From the NCBI RefSeq assembly GCF_012952295.1, contig NZ_JABBCH010000007.1, forward strand, positions 147,335 to 211,334: 64,000 bases of DNA. Reading direction: 5' to 3'. Below, in pieces: positions 36,783 to 44,570 of this stretch. Source of the stretch: Crystallibacter degradans. GTDB taxonomy: Bacteria > Actinomycetota > Actinomycetes > Actinomycetales > Micrococcaceae. The notes under the pieces are model-generated. The model was not told the origin of the DNA. It was given only the letters and a program-made list of their open reading frames with translations, and ran no database searches. The number at the start of each line of letters is the position of its first letter. Position 1 is the stretch's first letter. Position numbers and translations under genes: made by a program.

Positions 36783-36799
36783 GGACGGCTCAATTCGAG

Positions 36800-38239
36800 C
36801 TAGAAGAGTGTGTCCCAGGCGATCGATTCCTCGGCTTTGCGTTTATGCGCGGCTTTCGCGCTGAGCGGTATCACGCGCTCGGACTCAGGCAGGTTTTTGA
36901 CTATATCTGCGGCTCGTTCTGTTGCCCAGGGACTAGGTGAGTTGAGGTAGGCGCGAGTTGCCTCAGCAGATACCCAGCCCAGGTCGGTGAGGTGCTGAAG
37001 GAGGGCGTCTGCGATGATTTTCACTTCTGTGGCCCGGGTCCGCGGGACGCTGATGTCATGTTGTGGATCGAGCAGTGTCAGGGGTTCTTCCCGGATGCGC
37101 ACGACCCGGAAGTCTGCGTCCAAGAGCCGCTGTGTCTTCCTACGGTCTGGTTCTTCCTTGCCATTGTGAAAGAAAGACCCGTCGTACTCGATGGCAATCT
37201 TGAGGGATTTCATGAGGATGTCGACGGTATGGGGCCGGTTGTGGCCAAGATCCAGTCGCTCCTGTTTTACCGGGTCCACTTCCTGTGGAAAGACCGCGGC
37301 GAGTTCGCAGGCCAGGGCAATGTCCATCCGGGAGCGTTTGGACGGCGCGCAGTGTTTGCAGCCGTCGCGGTCGATGGCACGTGCACGGACCTGCGTTTGC
37401 CAGACATGTCTTGGGTCCACGGGGCAAATCCACCAGACGGGCTTGTTGCTTCCGATGCTGACGCCTGCGGGGGTCAGAGGCAGGTTTTTAGTAGGATGCC
37501 ACTGCTTCGCCAGGGCCGGCCGCTGAAGGTCGAGCCGGTTCCGGTCGGAGGGGAGCTTGCCGTCGCAGTAGGGACAGCCGGCTCCGTCCGCGGGCCGGGA
37601 GCTAACTGCGGCTTTCCATCGATGGGTGGCGTCCTTTCGGCAGATCCAGGCCGCGGTGTAGTTGCTGCCTACCGTAACGTCCTCGGGATTTCGGTCATTG
37701 TCAGGGCTCCATTCCGAGGCCAGTATCGGATGCACTCCGGCGACACTGTTGGAGGCGTTGACTTTCTTCCCCGCACAGTATGGGCATCCCCTGCCGCGAA
37801 ATCGTGCGGCGGGGGAGGCGGTGTAGTCGTGGGTGGGGTCTCGAGGGCAGGTCCACCACACTTCGTTGTTTGCCTGGGGAAGAACCTCGGACGGGGACAA
37901 CCCGAGTTCGGAGCGGTTGCGTTTATGGTGCCAGGTAGTCATCAGGTCCGGTCGGGCCACGGCCAGGTTGTTCTCAGGCGTGGCCTTCATGCCTTTGCAG
38001 GCTGCGCAGCCATGGCCCCGCGTGCGGGTGTAGGGGGCCGCTTCCCAGGAGTGGCCCCTGTCGCACAGCCACCAGATCTGCCGGTTGCTTCCCGGGGTGA
38101 CCTGGGCAGGGGTCATCTTGTTTCTCGAATGATCCCATTGGGCGGCAATATCGGGATATAGGTGCTCCAGCGACCGGTGGCCTTCGTCACGGACCGGCTG
38201 TTGTCTTCTTCCGGTCCGGCGCCGGTCGTCGGGGCTCAT
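36800..38239 (-). CDS. four treble-clef zinc ribbons fused to a Vsr-like PD-(D/E)XK endonuclease
   Basis: 479 aa from the ATG at 38239, overlapping the NERD gene stop (ATGA). A longer open frame upstream lies inside the NERD gene and is rejected. Four DUF4379-like zinc ribbons follow one another: C59/H63/C78/C81, C131/H137/C152/C155, C200/H206/C222/C225 and C272/H278/C294/C297, each with a WW-C or AW-C and a GC-xx-C ending. Residues 300-415 resemble a Vsr/DUF559-type nuclease: D340 in HTVDILM, E351 and D353 in AIEYDG, H358, and K368 in RRKTQRLLDADFRVVRI. It probably binds nucleic acid through the ribbons and cuts it. It is the last gene of the four-gene operon; an anti-phage role is inferred. 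Confidence 0.78.
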   Translation of the reverse strand: MSPDDRRRTGRRQQPVRDEGHRSLEHLYPDIAAQWDHSRNKMTPAQVTPGSNRQIWWLCDRGHSWEAAPYTRTRGHGCAACKGMKATPENNLAVARPDLMTTWHHKRNRSELGLSPSEVLPQANNEVWWTCPRDPTHDYTASPAARFRGRGCPYCAGKKVNASNSVAGVHPILASEWSPDNDRNPEDVTVGSNYTAAWICRKDATHRWKAAVSSRPADGAGCPYCDGKLPSDRNRLDLQRPALAKQWHPTKNLPLTPAGVSIGSNKPVWWICPVDPRHVWQTQVRARAIDRDGCKHCAPSKRSRMDIALACELAAVFPQEVDPVKQERLDLGHNRPHTVDILMKSLKIAIEYDGSFFHNGKEEPDRRKTQRLLDADFRVVRIREEPLTLLDPQHDISVPRTRATEVKIIADALLQHLTDLGWVSAEATRAYLNSPSPWATERAADIVKNLPESERVIPLSAKAAHKRKAEESIAWDTLF

Positions 38240-39108
38240 GGAACAAGAATTGTTGGGATGAGGGTGGCAGCAGCGGGGATGAGAGCAGCAAGTATGGCAC
38301 CCATGGCGGCCAAGGCGCCGAAAGCCCAGGCTGTGCGGCGGGCCCGGGCGGCGCTCACTTGCCTCTGCAGGTCGATGAAGCTGTTGCGCAGAGCGGCGGG
38401 GTTCCCGGGAACCGGCGGATTCCTGTGCCAAGTTTCCGGACGGCTGGCCGCTGCAACAATTTCGGCAATTTGTTCGGAAGTCAGGACCGGTTTGCGGCGG
38501 GTGAGCCAGCGCAAGAGCTGCCTTTCCGTCAGTACCCTTACAGCGGCGGGTTTTTCCCGGATAGTCAGTTTTTTGGCTCCGACAATGACCACAACCCCGG
38601 TGACCGGAACTGGTGTCGAGGTCACGGCAGCGAGAAGCTTTGCAGCTCGGGACGCCTCGTGCACTGCGTTGGATATGTGGCACTGTTTGCGGCCAGCGAC
38701 CATGAAGGTGTTGCCCGCTACCCAAACGTTCTGGTTGGCGTGGTTCTTCGTGTTGAGCGTGAAGACTCCTGCGGGTCCGATCAGCACGTGGTCAATGTCC
38801 GAGGATCCGGTGCCGACCGGAACGGCGTGCAGAACCGTCCAGTCCGCCCTGAGCGACGTGAGGATATGTCCGATCCTGATTTCCCCTAGAGCACCCTGGT
38901 ACCAGGGCAGGCTGTCGGGGCTGAGTGGATTGGCGCCGAAGATTCGCCCTAGCCGGGAGCGAGGCTGGACTCGGTTCTGTATGGCCAGCAGTTCGGTGAT
39001 GACCGCATGCCCCGGTATTCGATTCTGCAGGCGGAGAGTTTGATCTTCAGCACTAATGGCGCTATCAGGGGCGGAGGATTCCAAGGCTGGGAGTTCATGG
39101 GACCGCAT
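38236..39108 (-). CDS. NERD-domain (nuclease-related) protein with C-terminal membrane segment
   Basis: 290 aa, ATG ten bases after the preceding gene's stop, with no strong Shine-Dalgarno. Residues about 70-180 form a NERD domain: GALGEIRIGHIL (Glu76), VPVGTGSSDIDHVLIGPAGV (Asp104/Asp106), FTLNTKNH (Lys121) and the following NVWVAGNTFMV. This is the D-xx-(D/T)xK-like layout of the PD-(D/E)XK-related NERD family. A hydrophobic tail (AWAFGALAAMGAILAALIPA onward) suggests membrane anchoring. It is coupled by an ATGA overlap to the zinc-ribbon nuclease. The lysine motif is NTK rather than the classical EVK, so catalytic competence is uncertain. Confidence 0.78.
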   Translation of the reverse strand: MRSHELPALESSAPDSAISAEDQTLRLQNRIPGHAVITELLAIQNRVQPRSRLGRIFGANPLSPDSLPWYQGALGEIRIGHILTSLRADWTVLHAVPVGTGSSDIDHVLIGPAGVFTLNTKNHANQNVWVAGNTFMVAGRKQCHISNAVHEASRAAKLLAAVTSTPVPVTGVVVIVGAKKLTIREKPAAVRVLTERQLLRWLTRRKPVLTSEQIAEIVAAASRPETWHRNPPVPGNPAALRNSFIDLQRQVSAARARRTAWAFGALAAMGAILAALIPAAATLIPTILVP

Positions 39109-39118
39109 CGTCAGTGGG

Positions 39119-39814
39119 TTACTTTCCTGTGGCGAAAGCCCAGCGTTCGACTTCGTCTGCCCCGACCGTTCGATCAGGGGTGGACAGGTCGTGAGCCCAT
39201 GTCGTCAGGGTTTGGACGGCTGCGTCGTAGGTTCTGAACCCGTAGTTTGTGGTCTTTGGTTTAAAGACGGGGAGTTGGGTTTCCCGATGCAGAGTTGTGA
39301 GGACACGCTTGTCGACGATGGGGCAGGTGTGGCCTATTTCTCCGCCCCCGGCGAAGTAAAGGTATTTGGTGAAGAAGTTCGGTCCGAGTGATTTGATGGC
39401 GTTGCCGCGGGGCTGGAATTTGAGGAAGGCTTCCCGCGGGTCGGAAACTGCAAGGCGTGCGGCATCGCGCAGCAACTGAGTTGTTCGTTGAGGTTCGGCT
39501 TCTATGGAGCGGATTCGGCGCGGGCTGTTGCGGTGGCTTGATCCGGTTCCCCACACGAGGGTGTGCCAGAACAGTCGAAGGGCTCCGGCTCCGGTCTCGT
39601 CGCGGTGTGCGTCGGCTGCCAGATCGAAGAGGAATGCTCGGCTGATCCTGTCCTTGGCGGTAGTTCCCTCAGAGCCGAAGACCGGGCTTCCGGGCAGGTG
39701 GGCAATGCGTTGGTTCCACCACTCGAGATTCAGCTCGAAGCCGTGGTTATCAATAGCATCGGCGCGGGTATGGGACTCGATCCAGCTTTTTAGGGACGGC
39801 GGCGTGGGCGGCAC
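39119..39814 (-). CDS. OGG-fold (8-oxoguanine-glycosylase-like) protein
   Basis: 231 aa from a GTG at 39814 that follows AAGGAGGAG by five bases; an upstream ATG at 39874 would overlap the ATPase gene and has no such site. The core AFLKFQPRGNAIKSLGPNFF, TKYLYFAGGG and CPIVDKRVLTTL (Lys150, Asp168) resembles the helix-hairpin-helix and catalytic Asp region of bacterial OGG-fold proteins. No ferredoxin-like FeS loop is present. It might recognise modified bases or simply bind DNA. It is 16 bp after the AAA ATPase gene and 10 bp before the NERD gene, so it belongs to the same transcript. The family call is moderate; activity is not predictable. Confidence 0.6.
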   Translation of the reverse strand: MPPTPPSLKSWIESHTRADAIDNHGFELNLEWWNQRIAHLPGSPVFGSEGTTAKDRISRAFLFDLAADAHRDETGAGALRLFWHTLVWGTGSSHRNSPRRIRSIEAEPQRTTQLLRDAARLAVSDPREAFLKFQPRGNAIKSLGPNFFTKYLYFAGGGEIGHTCPIVDKRVLTTLHRETQLPVFKPKTTNYGFRTYDAAVQTLTTWAHDLSTPDRTVGADEVERWAFATGK

Positions 39815-39830
39815 GGTATCTCCTCCTTGC

Positions 39831-42284
39831 TCATGCAATCGCAAGTTCCTCATCCTCCCGGGGTGCATTGTCAACTAAGAGATGAGAATCGAGGCCGAGG
39901 GCTTCGCACATCTGCGTGAAGTGTTTGGCATCTTGATTCTGTATGAGTTCAAAAACCGCATGGAGTATAAGCACGGCTTCTGGCCTATTTACGCCACGTG
40001 TTGTCTCCACTCGTTCCTGATGGGAATACTGATGTAGATAGTTGACCATCCGTTGACGAGTCAGACCGTCATCCATCGCATCGATTGCCATCTGCATCTG
40101 TACCCTGAAGTCGCCCATTTGAGCGGGAAATTTGAAGCTGAGGAAGCCTTCTAAGAGACGGCGACAGACGTTCGGAAGGATGATGGCCGCATCCATTTCG
40201 TGCTCAATAGTTGGGCTTTCCCCGCATGAAATCAATGTGGTAGCAGCTCGCCAGAATAGATAGTGGTACTCGGAGCGGAGGCGAGTCCGAAGAGCTTTGT
40301 CCTCCCTGTCTTTATCCGATCCCCAGTCGCGCCAGGTAGGGACGCGGCGAGCGACTCCCACCTCGACCTTTTTTGCCTGGGCCTGTAATTCGAGGATTTT
40401 GAAGCTTCGCCGCTGCTTTCTGACACCTTCCTTGAGCCGATCGAGTTGATTCGACCAAATCCTGAAAAGCTCAAAATTATGGGTCATCAGGAAGACCTGG
40501 CCACAATCGCGTGTGAGCTTTTGGCCGCAGCGACACCCAGGGGGAGCACCACACTCACAGACCGAAGGCTGGACCAATGCTGCCCACAGGAGGCTTGACG
40601 CGCCGATTGTGAAATTTTCGTCCAAGCTTGAGACAGGATCGTCGATAACGACAATCTGGTCGCGAAGGTTCCGCCCGCGTGTGTTGAGACTCCGTACGAA
40701 GTACAGCAAAGCAAGGGCTGTGCATTCTCCCTCGCTTAAATGGAGTGCGGGTTCCCCATTCCTAAAAATGGCATATCGGTTGCCTTCAACAGGGTCTACA
40801 CGAATGTCCGACCTTCCAAGCAATGTATGCAGCCTTTTGTTCAGCCATTTGGCAGGTGGGACAGGGTCAAGCTCGGCATCCTCGAGTTCAGCGATGCGGC
40901 TCCGGGCCGCATCCGTTTTCTTGCGATTAGCTGCTAATGCTGCATCGGCGGTCTTCGAGTCATTAAGGGCTTGGACATAAGCTACTTTCTGCTCTCCGAT
41001 CCAATAGGCTTCCAGTCGTGCGCAAGCAGTCTTTCGAACCGCATCGAATCTGGAACTTCTGTCATTGTGCTCGTTGAGCACTTCCGTCAGAGGTTTAACG
41101 TTGGGACCACCGTATGACCGATTCCTCCACTCGCGTGGAAGGGAAATTGCTACGTGGAGATTATCGAGCTTCTGCTCCATCAACTTTTTCAACCCGGTAA
41201 GGCCCTTGATGTCCTTCTCAACCTGCGCTTCCAACGCTTGGTGAAGTGAGGCGTATCGGTTCCGATACTCCGGGTACAGAAGACCGGAATCGGGGAAGGT
41301 CCCAGGCAAGGTCGTGAGGGAAGCGTCAAGCTTCTCCACCTGGCCAATGAGAAGGCGTAAGTCCTCCTGAAGTTCACGAGTGCTCGCATCAAAGTGCCTG
41401 GTAAGAGCCTCCATCCGTTCCTGCGATAAGGTGCCTGTGCAGAAGAGGCAGGTATCGGAATCTTCGTGGAGATCAACACCCTTCTGAACCCAAGCTGAAT
41501 GCTCTGGTTTCGCAGCTAGGGCATCAAGAAGGCGTGCTGTGGGGGCCCTTCCCAAAGCCGCTTCGATAGTCGCCGTTTGTACGGAACTCGCGATGGATGC
41601 CTTCGGCACCTCGACTTTCTTTAGATAAGCGCTCTGAGCCTTGGCAATTTCGGTTTTGACGTCGAAAGTGCTCCTGTCCTCAGCTGTCATTGCGTGAGGT
41701 AGCTGCTTGCTGACGGAGCGCGAATCGTAGCCACGCCCGTATCCCTCCACCCCACCTAGCGTGGAGGTCACAAGCGTCCCGATCCCCTTAAGAATGCTGT
41801 TAGGGACGGATTGCTTCAGCTTAGTTTCCTTTTCCAGTGTCTGATAATCACGGGCCAGCTGGTCCAATTGAGCGCGAGTGGTTCGTAGCTCCTTTTCCCG
41901 GTCCGCGTTTGTTTTACCGATTGTCAGTAATGCTTTGGCTTCACCCGACTCGAAGTCGAAGCAATCAGCTATATATGCCTTGTTAAAGACAGAGACCCTG
42001 TCCCAGAATGAATCCTGTGCTGAAACGACGCTCCGTGTTTCAGATGAATCTGGTCCCGACACATCTAGGCGGACTCCAGCTTTCCATCCTTCAATGGACT
42101 GCGGAGGAGAGAGCAGCGTTGCCAAGGTGGATTTTCCGCTGCCATTGTTCGCATAGATCAAGTTAATGTCACTGAAGCCGTCGAACGTCGAAGGGGGAGA
42201 CCAGTCTTGGAAGATGCGGAAATTTTTGATGGACCGGATGTTCTCAATGCGCAAGTTTCCCCCAAAGTTGTATCGTTCTAACAT
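39831..42284 (-). CDS. RloC-like AAA_13 ATPase with zinc-hook motif, candidate anticodon nuclease
   Basis: 817 aa. SMC/Rad50-like ABC ATPase: Walker A ANNGSGKST (45-53), long coiled-coil middle with C279-x2-C282 in DTCLFCTG (zinc-hook position), signature LSEGE (516-520), Walker B IVVIDDP with D-loop SSLD (544-555) and His602 in LMTHN. A Cys cluster (C576, C578, C584, C586, C594) is inserted between the D-loop and His602. The C-terminal LPNVCRRLLEGFLSFKFP has R708-x3-E712 with His751/His755 later, reminiscent of the Arg-Glu-His set of PrrC/RloC anticodon nucleases, although spacing differs. RloC cuts tRNA when it senses DNA damage by phage. It is first in the four-gene operon and lower in GC than its neighbours. 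Confidence 0.72.
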   Translation of the reverse strand: MLERYNFGGNLRIENIRSIKNFRIFQDWSPPSTFDGFSDINLIYANNGSGKSTLATLLSPPQSIEGWKAGVRLDVSGPDSSETRSVVSAQDSFWDRVSVFNKAYIADCFDFESGEAKALLTIGKTNADREKELRTTRAQLDQLARDYQTLEKETKLKQSVPNSILKGIGTLVTSTLGGVEGYGRGYDSRSVSKQLPHAMTAEDRSTFDVKTEIAKAQSAYLKKVEVPKASIASSVQTATIEAALGRAPTARLLDALAAKPEHSAWVQKGVDLHEDSDTCLFCTGTLSQERMEALTRHFDASTRELQEDLRLLIGQVEKLDASLTTLPGTFPDSGLLYPEYRNRYASLHQALEAQVEKDIKGLTGLKKLMEQKLDNLHVAISLPREWRNRSYGGPNVKPLTEVLNEHNDRSSRFDAVRKTACARLEAYWIGEQKVAYVQALNDSKTADAALAANRKKTDAARSRIAELEDAELDPVPPAKWLNKRLHTLLGRSDIRVDPVEGNRYAIFRNGEPALHLSEGECTALALLYFVRSLNTRGRNLRDQIVVIDDPVSSLDENFTIGASSLLWAALVQPSVCECGAPPGCRCGQKLTRDCGQVFLMTHNFELFRIWSNQLDRLKEGVRKQRRSFKILELQAQAKKVEVGVARRVPTWRDWGSDKDREDKALRTRLRSEYHYLFWRAATTLISCGESPTIEHEMDAAIILPNVCRRLLEGFLSFKFPAQMGDFRVQMQMAIDAMDDGLTRQRMVNYLHQYSHQERVETTRGVNRPEAVLILHAVFELIQNQDAKHFTQMCEALGLDSHLLVDNAPREDEELAIA

Positions 42285-42668
42285 CCATCCTATTTGGCGG
42301 GACCGCTTGTTTCCTGAGAAGCGACCGTGTCTACTTCAATCCTTTAACCGATCGATAAGTGGTCGTTTGGATCTGCTTGAGCCAACTTGGATGACAGTTG
42401 CGCCGTTATCGGAGTTTTGAGCCCGTTCGGCCTTCGGTTGAGGAGACAAGCGATTCCGAGCTGCACGGGGGCAACGGGGAACGTCGCCCTGCTCACAATC
42501 GGGTCGGGAACCTGCCAGGGCTGACGGGCGTATTTGCTTTTGGAATGCCCGGCTGGAATGGGCGGGATCCGAGTTTGAGCGTATTCGATCGGGGAAACGC
42601 TGGGACGAGCGCGGATGCAGGCATTCAGATCTGCATCTGAAGAGGCATGAGAACCACGGCCAACAATG
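42285..42668. other. right flank of the island, gene-free
   Basis: 384 bp containing the presumed promoter of the ATPase-led operon and repeat copy C. I find no confident -35/-10 pair; an AGGATGG stretch just before the ATPase ATG is a poorly spaced ribosome site. From about 42430 onwards composition returns to high GC and no frame resembles a known protein. Confidence 0.6.
42399..42417 (+). repeat. direct repeat copy C, right border of the island
   Basis: 18 of 19 bases equal copy B (36764-36782), same orientation, with core TGCGCCGTTATCGG. It lies 115 bp upstream of the first island gene. Confidence 0.62.
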
Positions 42669-43499
42669 CTAGTGGTACTGCTGCGGCTGCTGCCAGGCGC
42701 GGTAGAGCGCGGGGCGGCGGTCACGAAGGTAGGGCACGTGGCGGCGGGCCGCCGCGACGTCGTCGGCCGTGACGTCTGCCCACAGGACTTCGAACTCCGT
42801 GTCGGTTCCTGCCTGGGCGAGCAGGGCGCCATCGGGGCCAACGATCACGCTGAGGCCGCCCAGCAGCAGCTCCTGGCCGGCGTCCGCGGGCAACGCCCCG
42901 GTGTGGTTGGCGTAGGCGATGGCCAGCTGGCTTTCCAGGGCACGGGCCCGCAACAGGACTCCGGGTACGTCCTGGAAGCCGGAACCGAGCGCCGTCGGCA
43001 CCAGCGCCACGTCCGCGCCGGCATCGGCCAAGGCCCGGACGGGCTCGGGGAACTCGACGTCGTAGCAGATCAGCAGGCCCACCTGGGTGCCCTCAAAGTC
43101 CACGGCCGACGGCGCACTTTCGCCCGGTACGAAAACCTGCTGTTCTTCGCGATCGAACAAATGCACCTTGGCGTACCGGAGGAGCTCATTCCCGGCCCGG
43201 TCGAGCAATGCAGCGGTAATGTGCCAGCCGCCGTTCTCGGCGGCTGCCGGTGCACTGTAGACCAGCCCGATTCGGTGTTCGCGTGCAATCCGGGCGGCGC
43301 CGTCGTCGATGGCGCGGGACAACTCCGGGCCCAGGGAGGACTGAATGGCCAAAGGTGCGTAGCCGCAGATGAACAGTTCAGGGGTGACCAAGACGTCGGC
43401 TCCTGCTGCTGCCGCTTCGGCGGCGGCGCGAGCAACCAGAGCAAGATTTCCCGCGACGTCCAGCACTTCGCCGGCAGCCTGCATCACCGCGATCCGCAT
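42669..43499 (-). CDS. davA: nitrilase-superfamily amidase, 5-aminovaleramidase-like
   Basis: 276 aa with AAGGAGG five bases before the ATG. The Glu-Lys-Cys triad is visible: VTPELFICGY (Glu), RYAKVHLFDREEQQVF (Lys), and VGLLICYDVEFPEPVRALAD (Cys). The C-terminus ends in FEVLWADVT...RHVPYLRDRRPALY, like DavA of Pseudomonas, which hydrolyses 5-aminovaleramide to 5-aminovalerate and ammonia. DavB, which makes that amide, lies 9.7 kb away on the other side of the pucR gene and the accessory island. Other C-N hydrolases share the triad, so the substrate rests partly on context. Confidence 0.75.
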   Translation of the reverse strand: MRIAVMQAAGEVLDVAGNLALVARAAAEAAAAGADVLVTPELFICGYAPLAIQSSLGPELSRAIDDGAARIAREHRIGLVYSAPAAAENGGWHITAALLDRAGNELLRYAKVHLFDREEQQVFVPGESAPSAVDFEGTQVGLLICYDVEFPEPVRALADAGADVALVPTALGSGFQDVPGVLLRARALESQLAIAYANHTGALPADAGQELLLGGLSVIVGPDGALLAQAGTDTEFEVLWADVTADDVAAARRHVPYLRDRRPALYRAWQQPQQYH

Positions 43500-43637
43500 C
43501 CGGTCCTCCTTCTACATATAAGTGCCCGCTGGAACCAGCCTAAGCGGAAACTGTGCAGCAGCGCAGGATAAACTGCACCTGCCCCGAGTCCGGCAGGGAT
43601 GAAACGCACAGGACCTCGACCAACAGGAGAGATAACG

Positions 43638-44534
43638 ATGTTCGCTGGCTTGAGTGCCTTCCCCCTGACCCCACTTTCAGATGATGCGGTGGATGAGGCT
43701 GCTTTCAGCGGCCTGATCGAACGGCTCGCGGAGGCGAAGGTAGATTCCATCACCGCGCTCGGATCCACCGGGTCATACGCCTACCTCAGCGGTGAGGAGC
43801 GAAGCCGCGTCGCTCGCCTGGCTGTTGAGCATGCCGATGGAACACCGGTGTTCATCGGCATTGGGGCGCTGCGGACCTCGCATGTCCTCGTGAACGCTGA
43901 AAAGGCCGAGCAGGCAGGAGCTTCCGGTCTCCTGCTCGCGCCGATGACGTACCAGCCCCTGACCGACGACGACGTGTTCGAACTGTTCCGGACGATCACA
44001 GCGAATTCATCGCTGCCCGTCATCGTCTATGACAATCCGGGCACCACCCACTTCGCCTTCAGCACCGAGCTCTACGGACGCATCGCGGAGCTTCCCGGTA
44101 TCGCTTCCATCAAAATCCCCGGTGTTCCGGACGATCCGGCGCAGGCACGGGCGCGGATCCAAGAGATACGCGCAGCCGTCCCCGCACACGTGACCATCGG
44201 AGTATCCGGCGACGCCAAGGCAGCCGCCGGCCTGGCCGCCGGGTGCGATACCTGGTACTCGGTCATCGCCGGCACCTTGCCCGCGCCGGCCCTGCGGATT
44301 ACCCGCGCTGCCTTGGAAGGACGGGTCTCCGACGCGCTCGCCGAGTCTGAACGGCTTGCACCGTTGTGGCAGTTGTTTGCGGAGTTCGGTGGGAGCATCC
44401 GGGTTGTCGCAGCCATGGCAGAACAGCTGCGACTCGTCCCGAGGGCGAGTCTGCCCTTGCCGATCCAAGGTCTGAACGAGGAGCAGCGCGCCCGTGTTGC
44501 CGGGACTATCCAGGACCTCGGCCTCGACCGGTAG
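43638..44534 (+). CDS. dihydrodipicolinate synthase-family aldolase
   Basis: 298 aa from the ATG at 43638, with AGGAGA seven bases upstream. TIM-barrel lyase of the DapA/NanA group: GLSAFPLTPLSDDAVDEAAF, ITALGSTGSYAYLSGEERSR, VIVYDNPGTTHFAFS (catalytic Tyr), GIASIKIPGVPDD (Schiff-base Lys), and TIGVSGDAKAAAGLAAGCDT. Housekeeping DapA is usually encoded elsewhere; this one is probably a catabolic lyase for an unknown 2-oxo acid. It is divergent from davA with about 140 bp between, so shared regulation with lysine catabolism is possible but not shown. Confidence 0.82.
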   Translation: MFAGLSAFPLTPLSDDAVDEAAFSGLIERLAEAKVDSITALGSTGSYAYLSGEERSRVARLAVEHADGTPVFIGIGALRTSHVLVNAEKAEQAGASGLLLAPMTYQPLTDDDVFELFRTITANSSLPVIVYDNPGTTHFAFSTELYGRIAELPGIASIKIPGVPDDPAQARARIQEIRAAVPAHVTIGVSGDAKAAAGLAAGCDTWYSVIAGTLPAPALRITRAALEGRVSDALAESERLAPLWQLFAEFGGSIRVVAAMAEQLRLVPRASLPLPIQGLNEEQRARVAGTIQDLGLDR

Positions 44535-44570
44535 CGCGGCAACGCGCCGTTCGCCCTGCAGATCAGCAGG

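Larger units (their letters stand above)
36405..36799. other. left flank of the accessory island, gene-free
   Basis: 395 bp between the stop of the PucR gene and the last island gene, with no credible gene. It contains the dyad at 36537, an AT-rich stretch (GGTTATATTCTCC near 36583), and repeat copy B next to the island's 3' end. Base composition becomes lower in GC than the pucR coding region. Confidence 0.6.
36764..42417. mobile_element. candidate mobile island: four-gene nuclease/ATPase (defence-like) operon between short direct repeats
   Basis: A 5.65-kb segment bounded by 18/19-identical direct repeats (36764-36782 and 42399-42417). It holds exactly four genes, all on the minus strand and tightly packed (gaps 16 bp, 10 bp, then a 4-bp overlap). 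The AAA ATPase gene is clearly lower in GC and uses many A/T-ending codons compared with neighbours. The segment separates two parts of a lysine catabolic locus. No integrase or transposase is inside, so it would have moved passively or by an enzyme supplied elsewhere. Mobility is inference; the repeats and packing are seen directly. Confidence 0.6.

Noticed and set aside
36405..36799. tRNA gene as island insertion site
   Set aside because: I looked for a T-loop (GGTTCGAATCC-like) and cloverleaf arms on both strands here and at 42285-42668 and found none.
36524..36940. 138-aa plus-strand frame across the island's left edge
   Set aside because: No recognisable motif, no ribosome site, and it overlaps the 3' end of the nuclease gene on the opposite strand.
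38240..38725. N-terminal extension of the zinc-ribbon nuclease
   Set aside because: The extra 162 residues lie inside the NERD gene, are Cys/Arg/His-rich without a pattern, and the ATGA-coupled ATG at 38239 is a better start.
39815..39874. Longer start for the OGG-fold protein (ATG at 39874)
   Set aside because: It would overlap the ATPase gene by 44 bp and lacks a ribosome site, whereas the GTG at 39814 follows AAGGAGGAG.
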